In this document: positions 20,205 through 33,213 of the stretch, piece after piece
How positions within the stretch are numbered: position 1 is the first letter of the stretch
Layout of the letters: each line of letters starts with the position of its first letter
NCBI RefSeq assembly: GCF_003349955.1
Contig: NZ_QLKQ01000040.1
Location: forward strand, 1 to 64,000
Length of the DNA: 64,000 nucleotides
Direction: 5' to 3'
DNA from: Azospirillum brasilense
GTDB taxonomy: Bacteria; Pseudomonadota; Alphaproteobacteria; Azospirillales; Azospirillaceae
Notes under the pieces: model-generated
Told to the model about the DNA's origin: nothing
Seen by the model: the letters and a program-made list of their open reading frames with translations, nothing else
The model's database searches: none
Made by a program: the position numbers and the translations under genes

Positions 20205-21151
20205 CCACCCCCCACAAGAAGCATGTCGCCGTCCTGATGGGCGGCTGGTCGGCGGAGCGCGAGGTGTCGCTGGTCAGCGGCGCCGGCGTCGCCAAGGCGC
20301 TGGAGGAGGAAGGCTACCGCGTCACCGCGGTGGACGTGCAGCGCGACCTGGAGGGGTTGCTGCGCGCGCTGACCGACCCGCGCCCCGACGCGGTGTTCAA
20401 CGCCCTGCACGGGCGCGGCGGCGAGGACGGGACCATCCAGGGCGTGCTGGAATTCCTCGGCATCCCCTACACCCATTCCGGCGTGCGCGCCGCCGCGGTC
20501 GCCATGGACAAGGCGATGACCAAGGCGCTGCTCGCCCCGGTCGGCGTGCGCTCGCCCAAGGGCCTCGTCCTGACCAAGGGCGAGCTGACCGGCGGCGCCC
20601 ACCCGATGCCCGCCCCCTACATCGTCAAGCCGGTGGACGAAGGCTCGACCGTCGGGGTCACGCTGGTGCGCGAGGGGCAGAACAGCCCGGTCGGCGACGC
20701 CTGGACCTTCGGCGAGCGCGCCCTGGTCGAGGAGTTCATCCCGGGCCGCGAGCTGACCGTGGGCGTCATGGGCGGGCTGGACGGCGAGTGCCGCCCCCTG
20801 ACCGTGACGGAGATCCGCTTCGAAGCGCAGGTCTATGACTACACGGCTAAATACAGCGCCGGTCATGCCGTTCATACTGTGCCCGCGCAGATTCCCGACC
20901 ATGTCGCGGAAGAAGCCAAGAGGTTGGCGGTCCTGGCCCACCGGACCCTGGGGTGCCGCGGCGTTTCGCGCAGCGACTTCCGCTGGGATGATCGTAAAAG
21001 TGGGACCGACGGACTCTTTTTCCTGGAAATCAACAACCAGCCGGGCATGACGCCGCTGTCGCTGGTTCCCGAACAGGCCGCTGCCGTGGGGCTCTCCTAC
21101 GGGGCTCTCGTCGCTTGGATGGTGGAGAACGCCGCATGTCAACTCGACTGA
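20201..21151 (+). CDS. ddl: D-alanine--D-alanine ligase
   Basis: A 316-aa ATP-grasp enzyme that makes the D-Ala-D-Ala dipeptide used by MurF. Landmarks: [17 protein letters not shown] near the start, [29 protein letters not shown], the ATP-binding [15 protein letters not shown] loop, and the metal-binding [12 protein letters not shown] near the end. The ATG overlaps the murB stop (ATGA). The 3' end overlaps the ftsQ start by 16 bp. Position in the dcw cluster suggests the DdlB form. Confidence 0.95.
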   Translation: MTTPHKKHVAVLMGGWSAEREVSLVSGAGVAKALEEEGYRVTAVDVQRDLEGLLRALTDPRPDAVFNALHGRGGEDGTIQGVLEFLGIPYTHSGVRAAAVAMDKAMTKALLAPVGVRSPKGLVLTKGELTGGAHPMPAPYIVKPVDEGSTVGVTLVREGQNSPVGDAWTFGERALVEEFIPGRELTVGVMGGLDGECRPLTVTEIRFEAQVYDYTAKYSAGHAVHTVPAQIPDHVAEEAKRLAVLAHRTLGCRGVSRSDFRWDDRKSGTDGLFFLEINNQPGMTPLSLVPEQAAAVGLSYGALVAWMVENAACQLD

Positions 21152-22098
21152 GCATCGATCCGCAGTTCCGCGCCGGCTTCGGGGGCTCTGCGAACCGGGG
21201 CCGCGAGGACATGCCCGTGCCGCCGCGCGCCATGGCGAAGTCGGCGCAGAAAGGCAACCGCCGCCGCGCCTGGCCGCGCTGGACCCGCCCCGCCATCAAG
21301 GCGGCCATCCTGCTGACGCCGGTCCTGGTCGGCGCCGGCATGGCCGCGTCGGCGTGGCAGCGCGGCACCTTCGCCGAGACCACCGCGGCGCTCCAGGAAA
21401 GCCTGATCCAGGCCAGCGCGTCGGCCGGCTTCGCCATCGCCGACGTTCTGGTCGAGGGCCGCACCGAGACCGACCCGGCCTCCATCCTGCAGGTGTTGGG
21501 CGTGCAGCGCGGCGATCCCATCCTCGCCGTCACGCTGTCCGACGCCAAGGAGAGGCTGGAAAGCCTGCCCTGGGTCGCCTCGGCCTCCATCGAGCGCCAT
21601 CTCCCCGGCATCCTGTTCGTCCGCCTGACCGAACGGCAGCCGATGGCGATCTGGCAGCACGACCGCAAGTTCACCGTCATCGACCGCGAGGGCCGCCCGC
21701 TGGCCGACGCGACCGAGCTGGCGCGCCGCGGCAACCGGCGGATCGAGACGCTGCCGCAGGTCGTCGGCGCCAACGCGCCGATGCAGGTGCCGAAGCTGCT
21801 CGCGGCCCTCGACAATGTGCCGGCGCTGCGCGACAAGGTGAGCGCCGCCTCCTGGGTCGGCGATCGCCGCTGGGATCTCAAGCTGAAGAACGGTGTCGTG
21901 GTGAAGCTTCCGGAAGCCCGCATGCAGGCCGCGCTGCGCCAGTTGGCGGAGCTGGACGCGACGGGTCAGGTCCTGGACCGCGACATCGTGGCCATCGACC
22001 TGCGCCAGAACGACCGCGCCGTGCTGCAGACCTCCGCCACCGCCGTCCTGCCCTGGACGGAGGAGGAGAACAAGAAGAAGCCGGGCAAGAAGACGTGA
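21136..22098 (+). CDS. ftsQ: Cell division protein FtsQ
   Basis: A 320-aa bitopic protein linking FtsL/FtsB to the divisome. A basic cytoplasmic stretch (about 30-52) precedes one membrane helix (about 54-73). A POTRA domain follows (about 92-165, FAIADVLVEGR to VRLTERQP), then the FtsQ beta domain. I chose ATG 21136 ([11 protein letters not shown]) over the in-frame TTG at 21115; it overlaps ddl by 16 bp. The C-terminal tail is charged (KKKPGKKT), as in several alphaproteobacterial FtsQ proteins. Confidence 0.92.
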   Translation: MSTRLSIDPQFRAGFGGSANRGREDMPVPPRAMAKSAQKGNRRRAWPRWTRPAIKAAILLTPVLVGAGMAASAWQRGTFAETTAALQESLIQASASAGFAIADVLVEGRTETDPASILQVLGVQRGDPILAVTLSDAKERLESLPWVASASIERHLPGILFVRLTERQPMAIWQHDRKFTVIDREGRPLADATELARRGNRRIETLPQVVGANAPMQVPKLLAALDNVPALRDKVSAASWVGDRRWDLKLKNGVVVKLPEARMQAALRQLAELDATGQVLDRDIVAIDLRQNDRAVLQTSATAVLPWTEEENKKKPGKKT

Positions 22099-22157
22099 TC
22101 CTTCCCCATCCCTTTTCCTGAATCACGAACGACCGGACGCATCGAGGCCATAGGGTT

Positions 22158-23429
22158 GTGCTGAACATGGGCTTCAACGGGGCGAAAAAGCCGAAACGAG
22201 CCACGCGCGGCGGGATCATCGCCGCGCTGGACGTCGGCTCGACCAAGGTGTGCTGCCTCATCGCCCGCGTCGAGGATGCGGGAGCCGTGCGCATCGTGGG
22301 GATCGGCCACCAGATCGCCACGGGCGTGCGCGCCGGCGCCATCATCGACATGGAAGCGGCGGAGACCTCCATCGGAGCCGCCGTCCACGCCGCCGAGCAG
22401 ATGGCCAACGAGACGATCCGCGACGTGATCGTCAACGTGTCCTCCCCGATCTCCCACGGCTTCAACGCCGAGGTCCCCGTCTCCGGCCAGGAGGTGACGG
22501 AGAGCGACGTCCGCCGCGCGCTGGCCCACGCCCGCAGCCTGCAGGTCGGCCCGGACCAGGCGCTGGTCCACGCGATCCCGGTCGGCTTCGCGCTCGACGG
22601 CAGCCGCGGCATCCGCGACCCCAAGGGCATGTACGGCGAGCGGCTGGGCGTCCAGGCCCACGTCATCACCTCGCCCGCCGGGGCGGTGCGCAACCTGCAG
22701 ACCTGCGTGGCCCGCTGCCACCTCGACATCGAGGGTCTGGTCGCCAGCCCCTACGCCTCCGGCCTCGCCTGCCTGGTCGACGACGAGATGGAGATGGGCT
22801 CCGCCTGCATCGACATGGGCGGCGGCACCACGACGATCTCGGTCTTCTCCGAAGGCACGCTGGTCTGGTCGGACTGCATCCGGCTGGGCGGCAACCACGT
22901 CACCAACGACATCGCGCGCGGGCTGACCACGCCGGTCGTCCATGCGGAGCGCATGAAGACGCTGCACGGCAGCGCCATCACCAGCCCCGCCGACGAGCGC
23001 GAGATGATCGACGTCCCCCAGGTCGGCGAGGAGGAGCGCCTCGGCGCCAACAACCTGCCGAAATCCTATCTGGTGCGCATCATCCAGCCGCGGCTGGAGG
23101 AGATCTTCGAGCATGTCCGCTCGCGGCTGGAGCATTCCGGCTACGCGAAGCTGGTCGGCCGGCGCGTCGTCCTGACGGGCGGCGCCAGCCAGCTGCCGGG
23201 CATGCGCGAGTTGGCGCAGCTGATCCTGGACAAACAGGTCCGCATCGGGCGACCGACGCGGATCACCGGTCTGAACGAGGCGCAAGGCGGTCCGTCCTAT
23301 TCGACCGCCGCGGGCCTTCTTCTCCACGCCGTGCGCAATCCGGCGGAACTTCCCGTGACGGGCCATGAGGCTGGCGCCGGCACGGGGTTCTTCGGGCGCG
23401 TCGGCCTGTGGCTGCGGGAGAACCTATGA
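22158..23429 (+). CDS. ftsA: Cell division protein FtsA
   Basis: A 423-aa actin-like ATPase that tethers FtsZ to the membrane. The phosphate-1 loop is AALDVGSTKVCCLIAR (about 23-38), and CIDMGGGTTTISVF forms the second. An SHS2/1C domain lies between. The last residues (FFGRVGLWLREN) form the amphipathic membrane-targeting helix. The listed start is GTG 22158; ATG 22167 is three codons downstream and equally plausible. The 59-bp gap after ftsQ is the first real spacer since the start of the cluster. Confidence 0.95.
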   Translation: MLNMGFNGAKKPKRATRGGIIAALDVGSTKVCCLIARVEDAGAVRIVGIGHQIATGVRAGAIIDMEAAETSIGAAVHAAEQMANETIRDVIVNVSSPISHGFNAEVPVSGQEVTESDVRRALAHARSLQVGPDQALVHAIPVGFALDGSRGIRDPKGMYGERLGVQAHVITSPAGAVRNLQTCVARCHLDIEGLVASPYASGLACLVDDEMEMGSACIDMGGGTTTISVFSEGTLVWSDCIRLGGNHVTNDIARGLTTPVVHAERMKTLHGSAITSPADEREMIDVPQVGEEERLGANNLPKSYLVRIIQPRLEEIFEHVRSRLEHSGYAKLVGRRVVLTGGASQLPGMRELAQLILDKQVRIGRPTRITGLNEAQGGPSYSTAAGLLLHAVRNPAELPVTGHEAGAGTGFFGRVGLWLRENL

Positions 23430-23570
23430 CCCATCGGACATGGTTCCCGGCCCCAAAAAGGCCCCTGCCGCACCACGGCATTCCTGCCTAAAAACATCAC
23501 CCGGACCCAACCGGGCAAGAACCCGCGACGCAAAGCATCGAACCAATCAAAAGGTTGTGGAGGCCATAAC

Positions 23571-25334
23571 ATGATCAACGTGACCATCCCCAGCATCGAA
23601 CCCGAGCTGAAGCCCCGCATCACCGTCTTCGGTGTCGGCGGCGCCGGCGGCAACGCCGTGAACAACATGATCAAGTCCAACCTCGAAGGCGTGGACTTCG
23701 TGGTCGGCAACACCGACGCGCAGGCCCTCAAGGGCTCGCTCTGCGAGAAGCGCGTCCAGCTCGGCACCACCATGACCCGCGGCCTGGGCGCCGGCTCCAA
23801 GCCGGACGTCGGCCGGGCCTCCGCCGAGGAGCAGCTCGAGGAGATCATCGGTCACCTCGAAGGCGCCAACATGGTGTTCATCACCGCCGGCATGGGCGGC
23901 GGCACCGGCACGGGTGCGGCCCCGGTCATCGCCCGCGCCGCCCGCGAGCGCGGCCTGCTGACCGTCGGCGTGGTGACCAAGCCCTTCCATTTCGAGGGCG
24001 CGCACCGCATGCGCCTGGCCGAATCGGGCATCGCCGAGCTGCAGCAGTATGTCGACACGCTGATCATCATTCCGAACCAGAACCTGTTCCGCATCGCCAA
24101 CGAGAAGACGACCTTCGCGGACGCCTTCAAGATGGCCGACGACGTGCTACATTCCGGCGTGCGCGGCGTGACCGACCTGATGGTCATGCCCGGCCTCATC
24201 AACCTCGACTTCGCCGACATCCGCTCGGTGATGACCGAGATGGGCAAGGCGATGATGGGCACCGGCGAGGCCGGCGGCGAGCGCCGCGCCATCGAGGCCG
24301 CCGAGGCCGCCATCTCCAACCCGCTGCTCGACGACGTGTCGATGAAGGGGGCGCGCGGCGTCCTCATCAACATCACCGGCGGCTACGACATGACCCTGTT
24401 CGAGGTCGACGAAGCGGCGAACCGCGTCCGCGACGAGGTCGATCCGGACGCCAACATCATCTTCGGCTCGACCTTCGACAGCTCGCTGGACGGCGTGATG
24501 CGCGTGTCGGTGGTCGCCACCGGCATCGACGCCGCGGCCATGTCCAACCCGCGCACCCTGCACCCGGTCAACCTGTCGCTGGTCTCCGACCGCAACGGCG
24601 GCAACGGCGGCGCCAAGAAGCCCGCCGGCGCGGCCGGCCTGACCCAGGCCGCTCCGGCGCCGCTCGCCTCCCCCGGCCAGGTCGCCCCGGCGATCCCCGG
24701 TGCCGGTCTGCCCCCGCGCCCGATGGGCGGGGTCGCGCAGCCGCAGGTTCAGCCGCCGGTTCATCCGTCGGAGTTCCAGCAGCATGTTCCGGTCCAGCAG
24801 CCGGTCCAGCAGCCGGTCGAGCCGATGGTTCAGCACGCTCCGCAGCATGCGCCCCACCCGCACATGCCGATGAGCCACGACGCCATGCAGCCGGTCGAGT
24901 CCGCTCCGACGCGCAACGTCGCCACCGGTCCGCTGCACAGCGAGCGCCGCGACGGCCACTTCATCGCCCCGAAGGCCGCCGATCCCGGCCCGCGCCAGCC
25001 GATGAACGCCCCGCCGATGTCGAGCCAGCTCGCCGCCGCCGCCCAGGCGGAACCGCCGGCCCGCAAGCCGAACTTCCTGTTCGGCCTGGTCACCGGCCTG
25101 GCCGGCCGCAAGGCCGAACCGGCGCCGCAGCCGGCCCCGCAGCATCAGCCGCAACACCAGCCGCAGCATCACCATCAGCCCCAGCACCAGCAGCCCCAAC
25201 ACCAGCAGCCGGTGATGCAGCAGCCGCCGATGGCCCAGCCCCCGCGCCCGCAGGCGATGGGCGACGGCACCACCCAGAAGATCGACGAGGAAGCGCTGGA
25301 CATCCCCGCCTTCCTCCGCCGTCAGGCCAACTGA
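23571..25334 (+). CDS. ftsZ: Cell division protein FtsZ, with long Gln/His/Pro linker
   Basis: A 587-aa tubulin-like GTPase that forms the Z ring. The GTPase core (about 10-325) has [11 protein letters not shown], the tubulin signature [13 protein letters not shown], and the synergy-loop region [12 protein letters not shown] long disordered linker (about 330-575) is rich in Pro, Gln and His, with repeats such as QPQHQ near residues 520-550. The C-terminal peptide [12 protein letters not shown] is the conserved site for FtsA and other partners. A good Shine-Dalgarno (GGAGG, 9 bp before ATG) and a 141-bp gap after ftsA suggest it can be expressed separately. A terminator follows. Confidence 0.96.
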   Translation: MINVTIPSIEPELKPRITVFGVGGAGGNAVNNMIKSNLEGVDFVVGNTDAQALKGSLCEKRVQLGTTMTRGLGAGSKPDVGRASAEEQLEEIIGHLEGANMVFITAGMGGGTGTGAAPVIARAARERGLLTVGVVTKPFHFEGAHRMRLAESGIAELQQYVDTLIIIPNQNLFRIANEKTTFADAFKMADDVLHSGVRGVTDLMVMPGLINLDFADIRSVMTEMGKAMMGTGEAGGERRAIEAAEAAISNPLLDDVSMKGARGVLINITGGYDMTLFEVDEAANRVRDEVDPDANIIFGSTFDSSLDGVMRVSVVATGIDAAAMSNPRTLHPVNLSLVSDRNGGNGGAKKPAGAAGLTQAAPAPLASPGQVAPAIPGAGLPPRPMGGVAQPQVQPPVHPSEFQQHVPVQQPVQQPVEPMVQHAPQHAPHPHMPMSHDAMQPVESAPTRNVATGPLHSERRDGHFIAPKAADPGPRQPMNAPPMSSQLAAAAQAEPPARKPNFLFGLVTGLAGRKAEPAPQPAPQHQPQHQPQHHHQPQHQQPQHQQPVMQQPPMAQPPRPQAMGDGTTQKIDEEALDIPAFLRRQAN

Positions 25335-25377
25335 CGCGTCACCGAGGCTGGCCCAATTGATCTGAGGGCAACAGCAA

Positions 25378-25419
25378 CCCGCCGGTCGCCGCCGCCTCTT
25401 TCGAAGCGGCATCGGCGGG
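25378..25419. other. Hairpin downstream of ftsZ
   Basis: An imperfect GC-rich inverted repeat: CCCGCCGG... at 25378 pairs with ...ATCGGCGGG ending at 25419, with one bulge. It lies just before the stronger terminator at 25443 and has no T run. It may stabilise the ftsZ mRNA 3' end. Confidence 0.45.
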
Positions 25420-25442
25420 CTTCCACAACCTGTTAGACTTCA

Positions 25443-25488
25443 ACCGCCTCCAGAGCTTCGCGAGAACGCTCCGGGGGCGGTCTTTTCG
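25443..25488 (+). terminator. Rho-independent terminator of the dcw operon
   Basis: A 14-bp stem (25443-25456 with 25468-25481, two G-U pairs) around an 11-nt loop, followed by TCTTTTCGT. It lies about 110 bp after the ftsZ stop and before lpxC, so the dcw transcript should end here. Confidence 0.85.
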
Positions 25489-25693
25489 TGTCTGGACGAC
25501 GCCCGTTTCGCGTCCGGCGACGGTGCTCTACCGCCCTGCAACAAACGGTAACAAAGAGTGATTTGTCCTCCATAGGGGCCAATGATACCTAGCATATGCG
25601 GTCATAAGCGCTGACCCGCCCCCCTCCCGACGGAGACCGGCGGCAAGTCGCAAACCGGCCGCACAAGACCAAGATTGGAACGGGACAGACACC

Positions 25694-26638
25694 GTGGCTC
25701 AGAATCGCATCAAGACCGAAGGCATGCTGCAGCGTACCCTGGCGAAGCCGGTGCGTTGCTCGGGCGTCGGGCTGCATACGGGCGCGACGGTCACCCTGAC
25801 GATTTCCCCGGCCGAGCCGAACAGCGGCATCGTCTTCCGGCGCACCGATCTCAGCGGCGCCGCCGCGGTGATCCCGGCGCGCTGGGACCATGTCGTCGAC
25901 ACCAAGCTGTGCACGGTCATCGGCAACGCCCACGGCACCACCATCGGCACCATCGAGCATCTGATGTCGGCGCTGGCCGGCTGCGGCGTCGACAACGCCG
26001 TGGTCGCGCTGGACAACATCGAGGTGCCGATCATGGACGGCAGCGCCGCCCCCTTCGTGGAGGCCATCGAGCGCGTCGGCACCGTGTCGCAGAACGCGCC
26101 GCGCCGGGCCATCCGCATCCTGAAGACGGTCACCGTGACCGAGGGCAACAAGAGCGCCACCTTCACGCCGGACCACACGACGGGCTTCAGCTTCGAGATC
26201 GACTTCGCCAGCAAGGCCATCGCCCAGCAGAGCCACGAGGTGGAGCTGGACGCCGAGACCTTCCGCGACGAGATCAGCGCCGCCCGCACCTTCGGCTTCC
26301 TGCACGAGGTCGAGGGCCTGCGCAAGATGGGCCTCGCCCGTGGCGGTTCGCTGGACAACGCGGTGGTCATCTCCGGCGACGAGGTGATGAACGAAGGCGG
26401 CCTGCGCTTCGACGACGAGTTCGTGCGCCACAAGATCCTGGACGCGGTCGGCGACCTCTATCTGGCCGGCGCGATGTTCGTCGGTCACTTCCACGGCGTG
26501 CGGTCCGGCCACGCCCTGAACAACCAGCTCCTGCACGCGCTGTTCGCCGACGCCAGCGCCTGGTGCTACGAAACCCCGCCGAGCACGGCGCTGCCGGGCG
26601 CCGTCTGGCACGCAGCCGATCGTCTCGCCGTCGCCTGA
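25694..26638 (+). CDS. lpxC: UDP-3-O-acyl-N-acetylglucosamine deacetylase LpxC
   Basis: A 314-aa zinc enzyme catalysing the committed step of lipid A synthesis, so the cell makes LPS. Zinc ligands appear in IEHLMSAL (His) and in the HKILDAVGD block (His and Asp). Also typical are the EVPIMDGSAAPFVEAI segment and GHFHGVRSGHALNNQLLHALF. The GTG at 25694 is used here; ATG 25724 (MLQRTLAKPV) is the start seen in most LpxC proteins and may be the real one. It has its own leader of about 200 bp after the dcw terminator. Confidence 0.94.
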   Translation: MAQNRIKTEGMLQRTLAKPVRCSGVGLHTGATVTLTISPAEPNSGIVFRRTDLSGAAAVIPARWDHVVDTKLCTVIGNAHGTTIGTIEHLMSALAGCGVDNAVVALDNIEVPIMDGSAAPFVEAIERVGTVSQNAPRRAIRILKTVTVTEGNKSATFTPDHTTGFSFEIDFASKAIAQQSHEVELDAETFRDEISAARTFGFLHEVEGLRKMGLARGGSLDNAVVISGDEVMNEGGLRFDDEFVRHKILDAVGDLYLAGAMFVGHFHGVRSGHALNNQLLHALFADASAWCYETPPSTALPGAVWHAADRLAVA

Positions 26639-26667
26639 TACGCGCCTCACAGCGCCGCGTTGCCCCT

Positions 26668-26699
26668 GCCCTCCCCTTCCGGGGAGGGCATTTTCGTTT
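26668..26699 (+). terminator. Rho-independent terminator of lpxC
   Basis: A perfect 9-bp stem (26668-26676 with 26681-26689) with a TTCC loop, followed by ATTTTCGTTTT. It lies 30 bp after the lpxC stop. Confidence 0.9.
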
Positions 26700-26810
26700 T
26701 GCGCACTCCCCTCCCCTCTCGGACTCGCGCGAGGCGCATCACACACGCACTCCCCTCCCCTTCCGGGGGAGTAAGGGAATGGGTTTTTCCGCGCCGCGCA
26801 CAGATTCAGT

Positions 26811-26836
26811 AAAATATTGAATTATATCAATATTTT
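26811..26836. promoter_or_regulatory. AT-rich palindrome with an FNR-type box
   Basis: A perfect 10-bp inverted repeat (AAAATATTGA, 6-nt spacer ATTATA, TCAATATTTT). Its core, TTGA-N6-TCAA at 26817-26830, fits the FNR/CRP-family half-site pattern with one inner mismatch to TTGAT-N4-ATCAA. It lies in an AT-rich patch between two convergent genes (lpxC and the hemerythrin gene), where a promoter operator would not be expected. Confidence 0.45.
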
Positions 26837-26879
26837 ATGTGGTGTTTTTGAGATGTCGCCTGAGATGGCGCCATCAAAT

Positions 26880-26993
26880 CCCTCTCCCCTCCGGGGAGAG
26901 GGTCGGGGTGAGGGGGTTGTGCTTTTGCCGAACACACCACCACGCGCACCCCCCTCACCCTTCCCACGCCTCCGGCGTGGGAAGGGTGAGGGG
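26880..26993. repeat. GC-rich palindromic repeat cluster
   Basis: Two hairpins in tandem. The first (26880-26902) is a near-perfect palindrome beginning CCCTCTCCCCTCC and is followed by GGGGTGAGGGGG. The second (26951-26993) is a 20-bp inverted repeat around a 3-nt loop. Positions 26880-26916 match the reverse complement of 35352-35388 with only two mismatches, so this is a dispersed intergenic repeat. The hairpins could also serve as a bidirectional terminator between lpxC and the hemerythrin gene. Confidence 0.8.
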
Positions 26994-27005
26994 AAATGAA
27001 ACAAT

Positions 27006-27404
27006 TCACTGCTCCGCGGCGTAGGCGCCGAAACGGGTGTCTTCCTTCAGGATGTGCTTACCCAGCCAGTCGGCGCAGAACTCGAACACCTCGTCCCCCG
27101 TGATGGTCTCACGCTGGGCGTGGAAGCGTTCGCGGTAGGACTCGACGTTGCGCGTCAGGGTGTCGTGCAGGGCCTTGTGCGCGGCGAAGGTCGGGTAGTT
27201 GGCCTGGGCCATGTGCGCTTCTTCGCGTGCGAAATGATCCTTTGTGTAATGGATCAGTTCGTCGAGGATCGCTTCGACAACATCCGGAGAGGCGCGGTTT
27301 TCGTCCGCTCCCAGCTTGTTGACGATGTCCACGAGAACGCGGTGATCGTCATCGAGTTCTTCGATGCCGACGCTCATCCAGCGTGACCATTGAATGGAGT
27401 CCAT
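27006..27404 (-). CDS. Bacteriohemerythrin
   Basis: A 132-aa single-domain hemerythrin that binds O2 at a non-haem di-iron site. All seven ligands are visible: His21, His57, Glu61, His76, His80, His117 and Asp122, in the HxxxE, HxxxH, HxxxxD spacing known for the family. The ATG at 27404 is chosen because a GGAGG lies just upstream and the length matches single-domain hemerythrins (about 131 aa); longer in-frame starts add basic sequence with no match. Likely roles are O2 storage, delivery or sensing, in keeping with the oxygen-sensing chemoreceptor about 4 kb away. Confidence 0.92.
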   Translation of the reverse strand: MDSIQWSRWMSVGIEELDDDHRVLVDIVNKLGADENRASPDVVEAILDELIHYTKDHFAREEAHMAQANYPTFAAHKALHDTLTRNVESYRERFHAQRETITGDEVFEFCADWLGKHILKEDTRFGAYAAEQ

Positions 27405-27513
27405 GCGATCCTCCGCCTCATTTTTCTTATGGTGCTTCGACCCTTTATGGAACCGGCGGCGAGGGGCGTCAACGCGGCACTCGGCCGCGCCGCCCCTCAC
27501 CGCTCGACCCCGC

Positions 27514-31055
<3,542 letters not shown>

Positions 31056-32402
31056 ATGGACAGTGGCATTCGAAGCGGCGTTCAGGAACGCCTTTCCTTT
31101 CTGCGGATCGGTGGCGAGACGGCCACGCTTTTGAAGGAAGCCTGGAGCATTGCCGAGCCCCACCTGCCCGTCATTCTCAAAGACTTCTACGACCACCTTC
31201 TCGCCATTCCCGAACTCCGGAAAATCCTTGATGGGAAATCCGTCGAGCGGTTGAAGGAAGCTCAGGTCAACCACTGGCGGCATCTGTTTTCCGGAAGCTT
31301 CGACGACGTCTACCTGACGCGCGTGAAGGCGGTGGGTCAGGCGCATTACCGCATCGGCCTGCACCCGCGCTGGTACTTCGGCGCCTACCGGCTGGTCATG
31401 GGACGGCTGGGCGGGCTGATCGGCGAGCGGCACCGCCGCGACGCGCCGCGCGCCATGAAGATCATGGGGGCGGTGGAAACCGCGATCTTCCTCGATCTCG
31501 ACCTGTCCTTCGACGCCTACAGCACCGCCGTGATGACCATGACCAACCGGATGCTGGTCGAGCTGGCGGAGAATTTCCGGGACACGGTGCAGGGCACCAT
31601 CGAAACCGTCGGACAGTCGGCGGCGGCGGTCAACGCGGCGACCGGCACGGTGCGCGGCATCGCCCAGGACACCGGCGTGCGCACGGAGCATCTGACCGGC
31701 GCGGTCTCCGGCACCGCCAGCAACGCCCGCGCCATCGCCGCCGCCGCCGAGGAGCTGACCGCCACCAACCACAGCGTGGTGTCGCGCATGGAAAGCGCCT
31801 TCTCCATCGTCACCGAGGCCCAGGCCGCCACCCAGCGCTCCACCGAGGCGGTCACCGCGCTGGCCGGGATCGCCGGGCGGATCGGTGGAACGCTGAAGCT
31901 GATCAACACCATCGCCAACCAGACCAACCTGCTGGCCCTCAACGCCACCATCGAGGCGGCCCGCGCCGGCGAGGCCGGGCGTGGCTTCTCCGTCGTGGCG
32001 GCGGAGGTGAAGGTGCTCGCCAAGCAGACCGCCGGTGCGACCGAGGACATCACCCGCCTGTTGCAGGAAATCGATGGCGCGACCGGGCGGACCCGCGACG
32101 AGATCGCCGGGATCGGCGCGGTGGTCGGGTCGTTGCGCACCCATTCGCAGGACGTGCTGTCCATCATGGGCCAGCAGAACGACGCGACGCGGGAAATCGC
32201 CCAGAACATCCATGAGGCCAGCCGGTCCGCGGAACACATGTCCGAAGAGGCCGGGCACCTTGCCGACGGCGCGCGGTCGGTCATGGCATCGGTCGAGGAC
32301 GCCTTTCACACCACCGCACGGCTGACCGGGACGGCGGAGGAACTGCGTACCGCGCTGGACAAGTTCCTGTCGCACATGATGTCCCTGCGCGTGGCGGCGT
32401 GA
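31056..32402 (+). CDS. Globin-coupled methyl-accepting chemotaxis protein (HemAT-like)
   Basis: A 448-aa soluble chemoreceptor. Residues about 15-160 form a protoglobin-type sensor; the likely haem-binding His97 is in [16 protein letters not shown], a strong family signature. The C-terminal part (about 200-440) is an MCP signalling domain with the hairpin tip [24 protein letters not shown]. No membrane helix is seen, so it should work in the cytoplasm as an aerotaxis sensor feeding CheA. The start at ATG 31056 (MDSGIRSG) is preferred; an in-frame ATG at 30966 would add a basic tail of 30 residues. A cheY/cheZ locus lies 6 kb away. Confidence 0.92.
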   Translation: MDSGIRSGVQERLSFLRIGGETATLLKEAWSIAEPHLPVILKDFYDHLLAIPELRKILDGKSVERLKEAQVNHWRHLFSGSFDDVYLTRVKAVGQAHYRIGLHPRWYFGAYRLVMGRLGGLIGERHRRDAPRAMKIMGAVETAIFLDLDLSFDAYSTAVMTMTNRMLVELAENFRDTVQGTIETVGQSAAAVNAATGTVRGIAQDTGVRTEHLTGAVSGTASNARAIAAAAEELTATNHSVVSRMESAFSIVTEAQAATQRSTEAVTALAGIAGRIGGTLKLINTIANQTNLLALNATIEAARAGEAGRGFSVVAAEVKVLAKQTAGATEDITRLLQEIDGATGRTRDEIAGIGAVVGSLRTHSQDVLSIMGQQNDATREIAQNIHEASRSAEHMSEEAGHLADGARSVMASVEDAFHTTARLTGTAEELRTALDKFLSHMMSLRVAA

Positions 32403-32429
32403 CCGGACGGGATCGGCGGCGGCCAGGAG

Positions 32430-33104
32430 TCAGGGATCGCCCAGCGCGTTCTCGTCCTCGCCGCCGATGAAATCGCCGCCGGCTCCAAGCCCGTTCAGCC
32501 CGGCCTGACCCGCGTCGGCATCCCCGGCATCCACTTCCCACTGGTCGTTGGGGGTTTCGATGACCTCCCGGGTTTTCAGGGCCAGGGACGCCACCTCGAT
32601 GCTGAAGACCTCGTCGGGGGCCAACATGATGTCCTGCCCGTCGGGTCCGTCACCCTCGGCCCCGGGATTCCGTCCGTCCTGGTTGATGCGGCGGTAGATC
32701 GGCATCCCCGGCATGGTGTCCCAGATCATGCCGTTGGGCGTGGTCACATACATGTGCTGCGGCAGCACCTGCCCCGGAAGAAAGCGGCCCCACAGACGGA
32801 TGCCGCTGCCTTCCTGCGGCGCAAACCCGAACTCCCGGCACAGCAGAGTGAGGCTGATCGGAGCGACCTGCGCCGCAGGCTGATCGGGCCCCGGACATGT
32901 CCAGATGTCGTTGTTGGTGACCGTTGTCAGCCCGTTGGCGACCTCGTCGTCGACCGGGACCACCTCCACCCCGTAGAGCAGGTCGCCCAGCTTGGCGTAC
33001 CGGGCGTTGACCGCGATGGCCGTGTCGGGATCGCCGGACAGGGCGAAGACATGGCACGCCATATCGTGATGGCTGTCGTTCCCGATGAATTTTTCCCTGG
33101 GCAT
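32430..33104 (-). CDS. Protein of unknown function downstream of the subtilase
   Basis: A 224-aa acidic protein of unknown function. No signal peptide. The core (about 1-175) is mixed, with His near the start (NDSHHDMACHVF) and two segments of beta-type sequence. The last 40 residues are acidic and Gly-rich (GDADAGQAGLNGLGAGGDF), a composition sometimes seen at the end of type I secretion substrates. The ATG at 33104 has a strong GGAGGAG upstream. It follows the subtilase gene by 109 bp on the same strand and is probably cotranscribed, so it may be its partner, inhibitor or co-secreted protein; this is inference from position. Confidence 0.6.
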   Translation of the reverse strand: MPREKFIGNDSHHDMACHVFALSGDPDTAIAVNARYAKLGDLLYGVEVVPVDDEVANGLTTVTNNDIWTCPGPDQPAAQVAPISLTLLCREFGFAPQEGSGIRLWGRFLPGQVLPQHMYVTTPNGMIWDTMPGMPIYRRINQDGRNPGAEGDGPDGQDIMLAPDEVFSIEVASLALKTREVIETPNDQWEVDAGDADAGQAGLNGLGAGGDFIGGEDENALGDP

Positions 33105-33213
33105 CGCTCCTCCTCGATCGGCAGCGGTGCCGCCGGCGCCCGCGAAGACGCGCACCGGCCGGACACCACTGGAAAGGACGAGCGGAAACGGACTTTCGTG
33201 AACGGGGCCGCCC

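Noticed and set aside
26822..27024. Several overlapping frames of about 60 codons in the lpxC-hemerythrin gap
   Set aside because: They lie in palindromic repeats on both strands and encode Arg/Pro/Gly/His-rich strings; repeat-derived, not genes.
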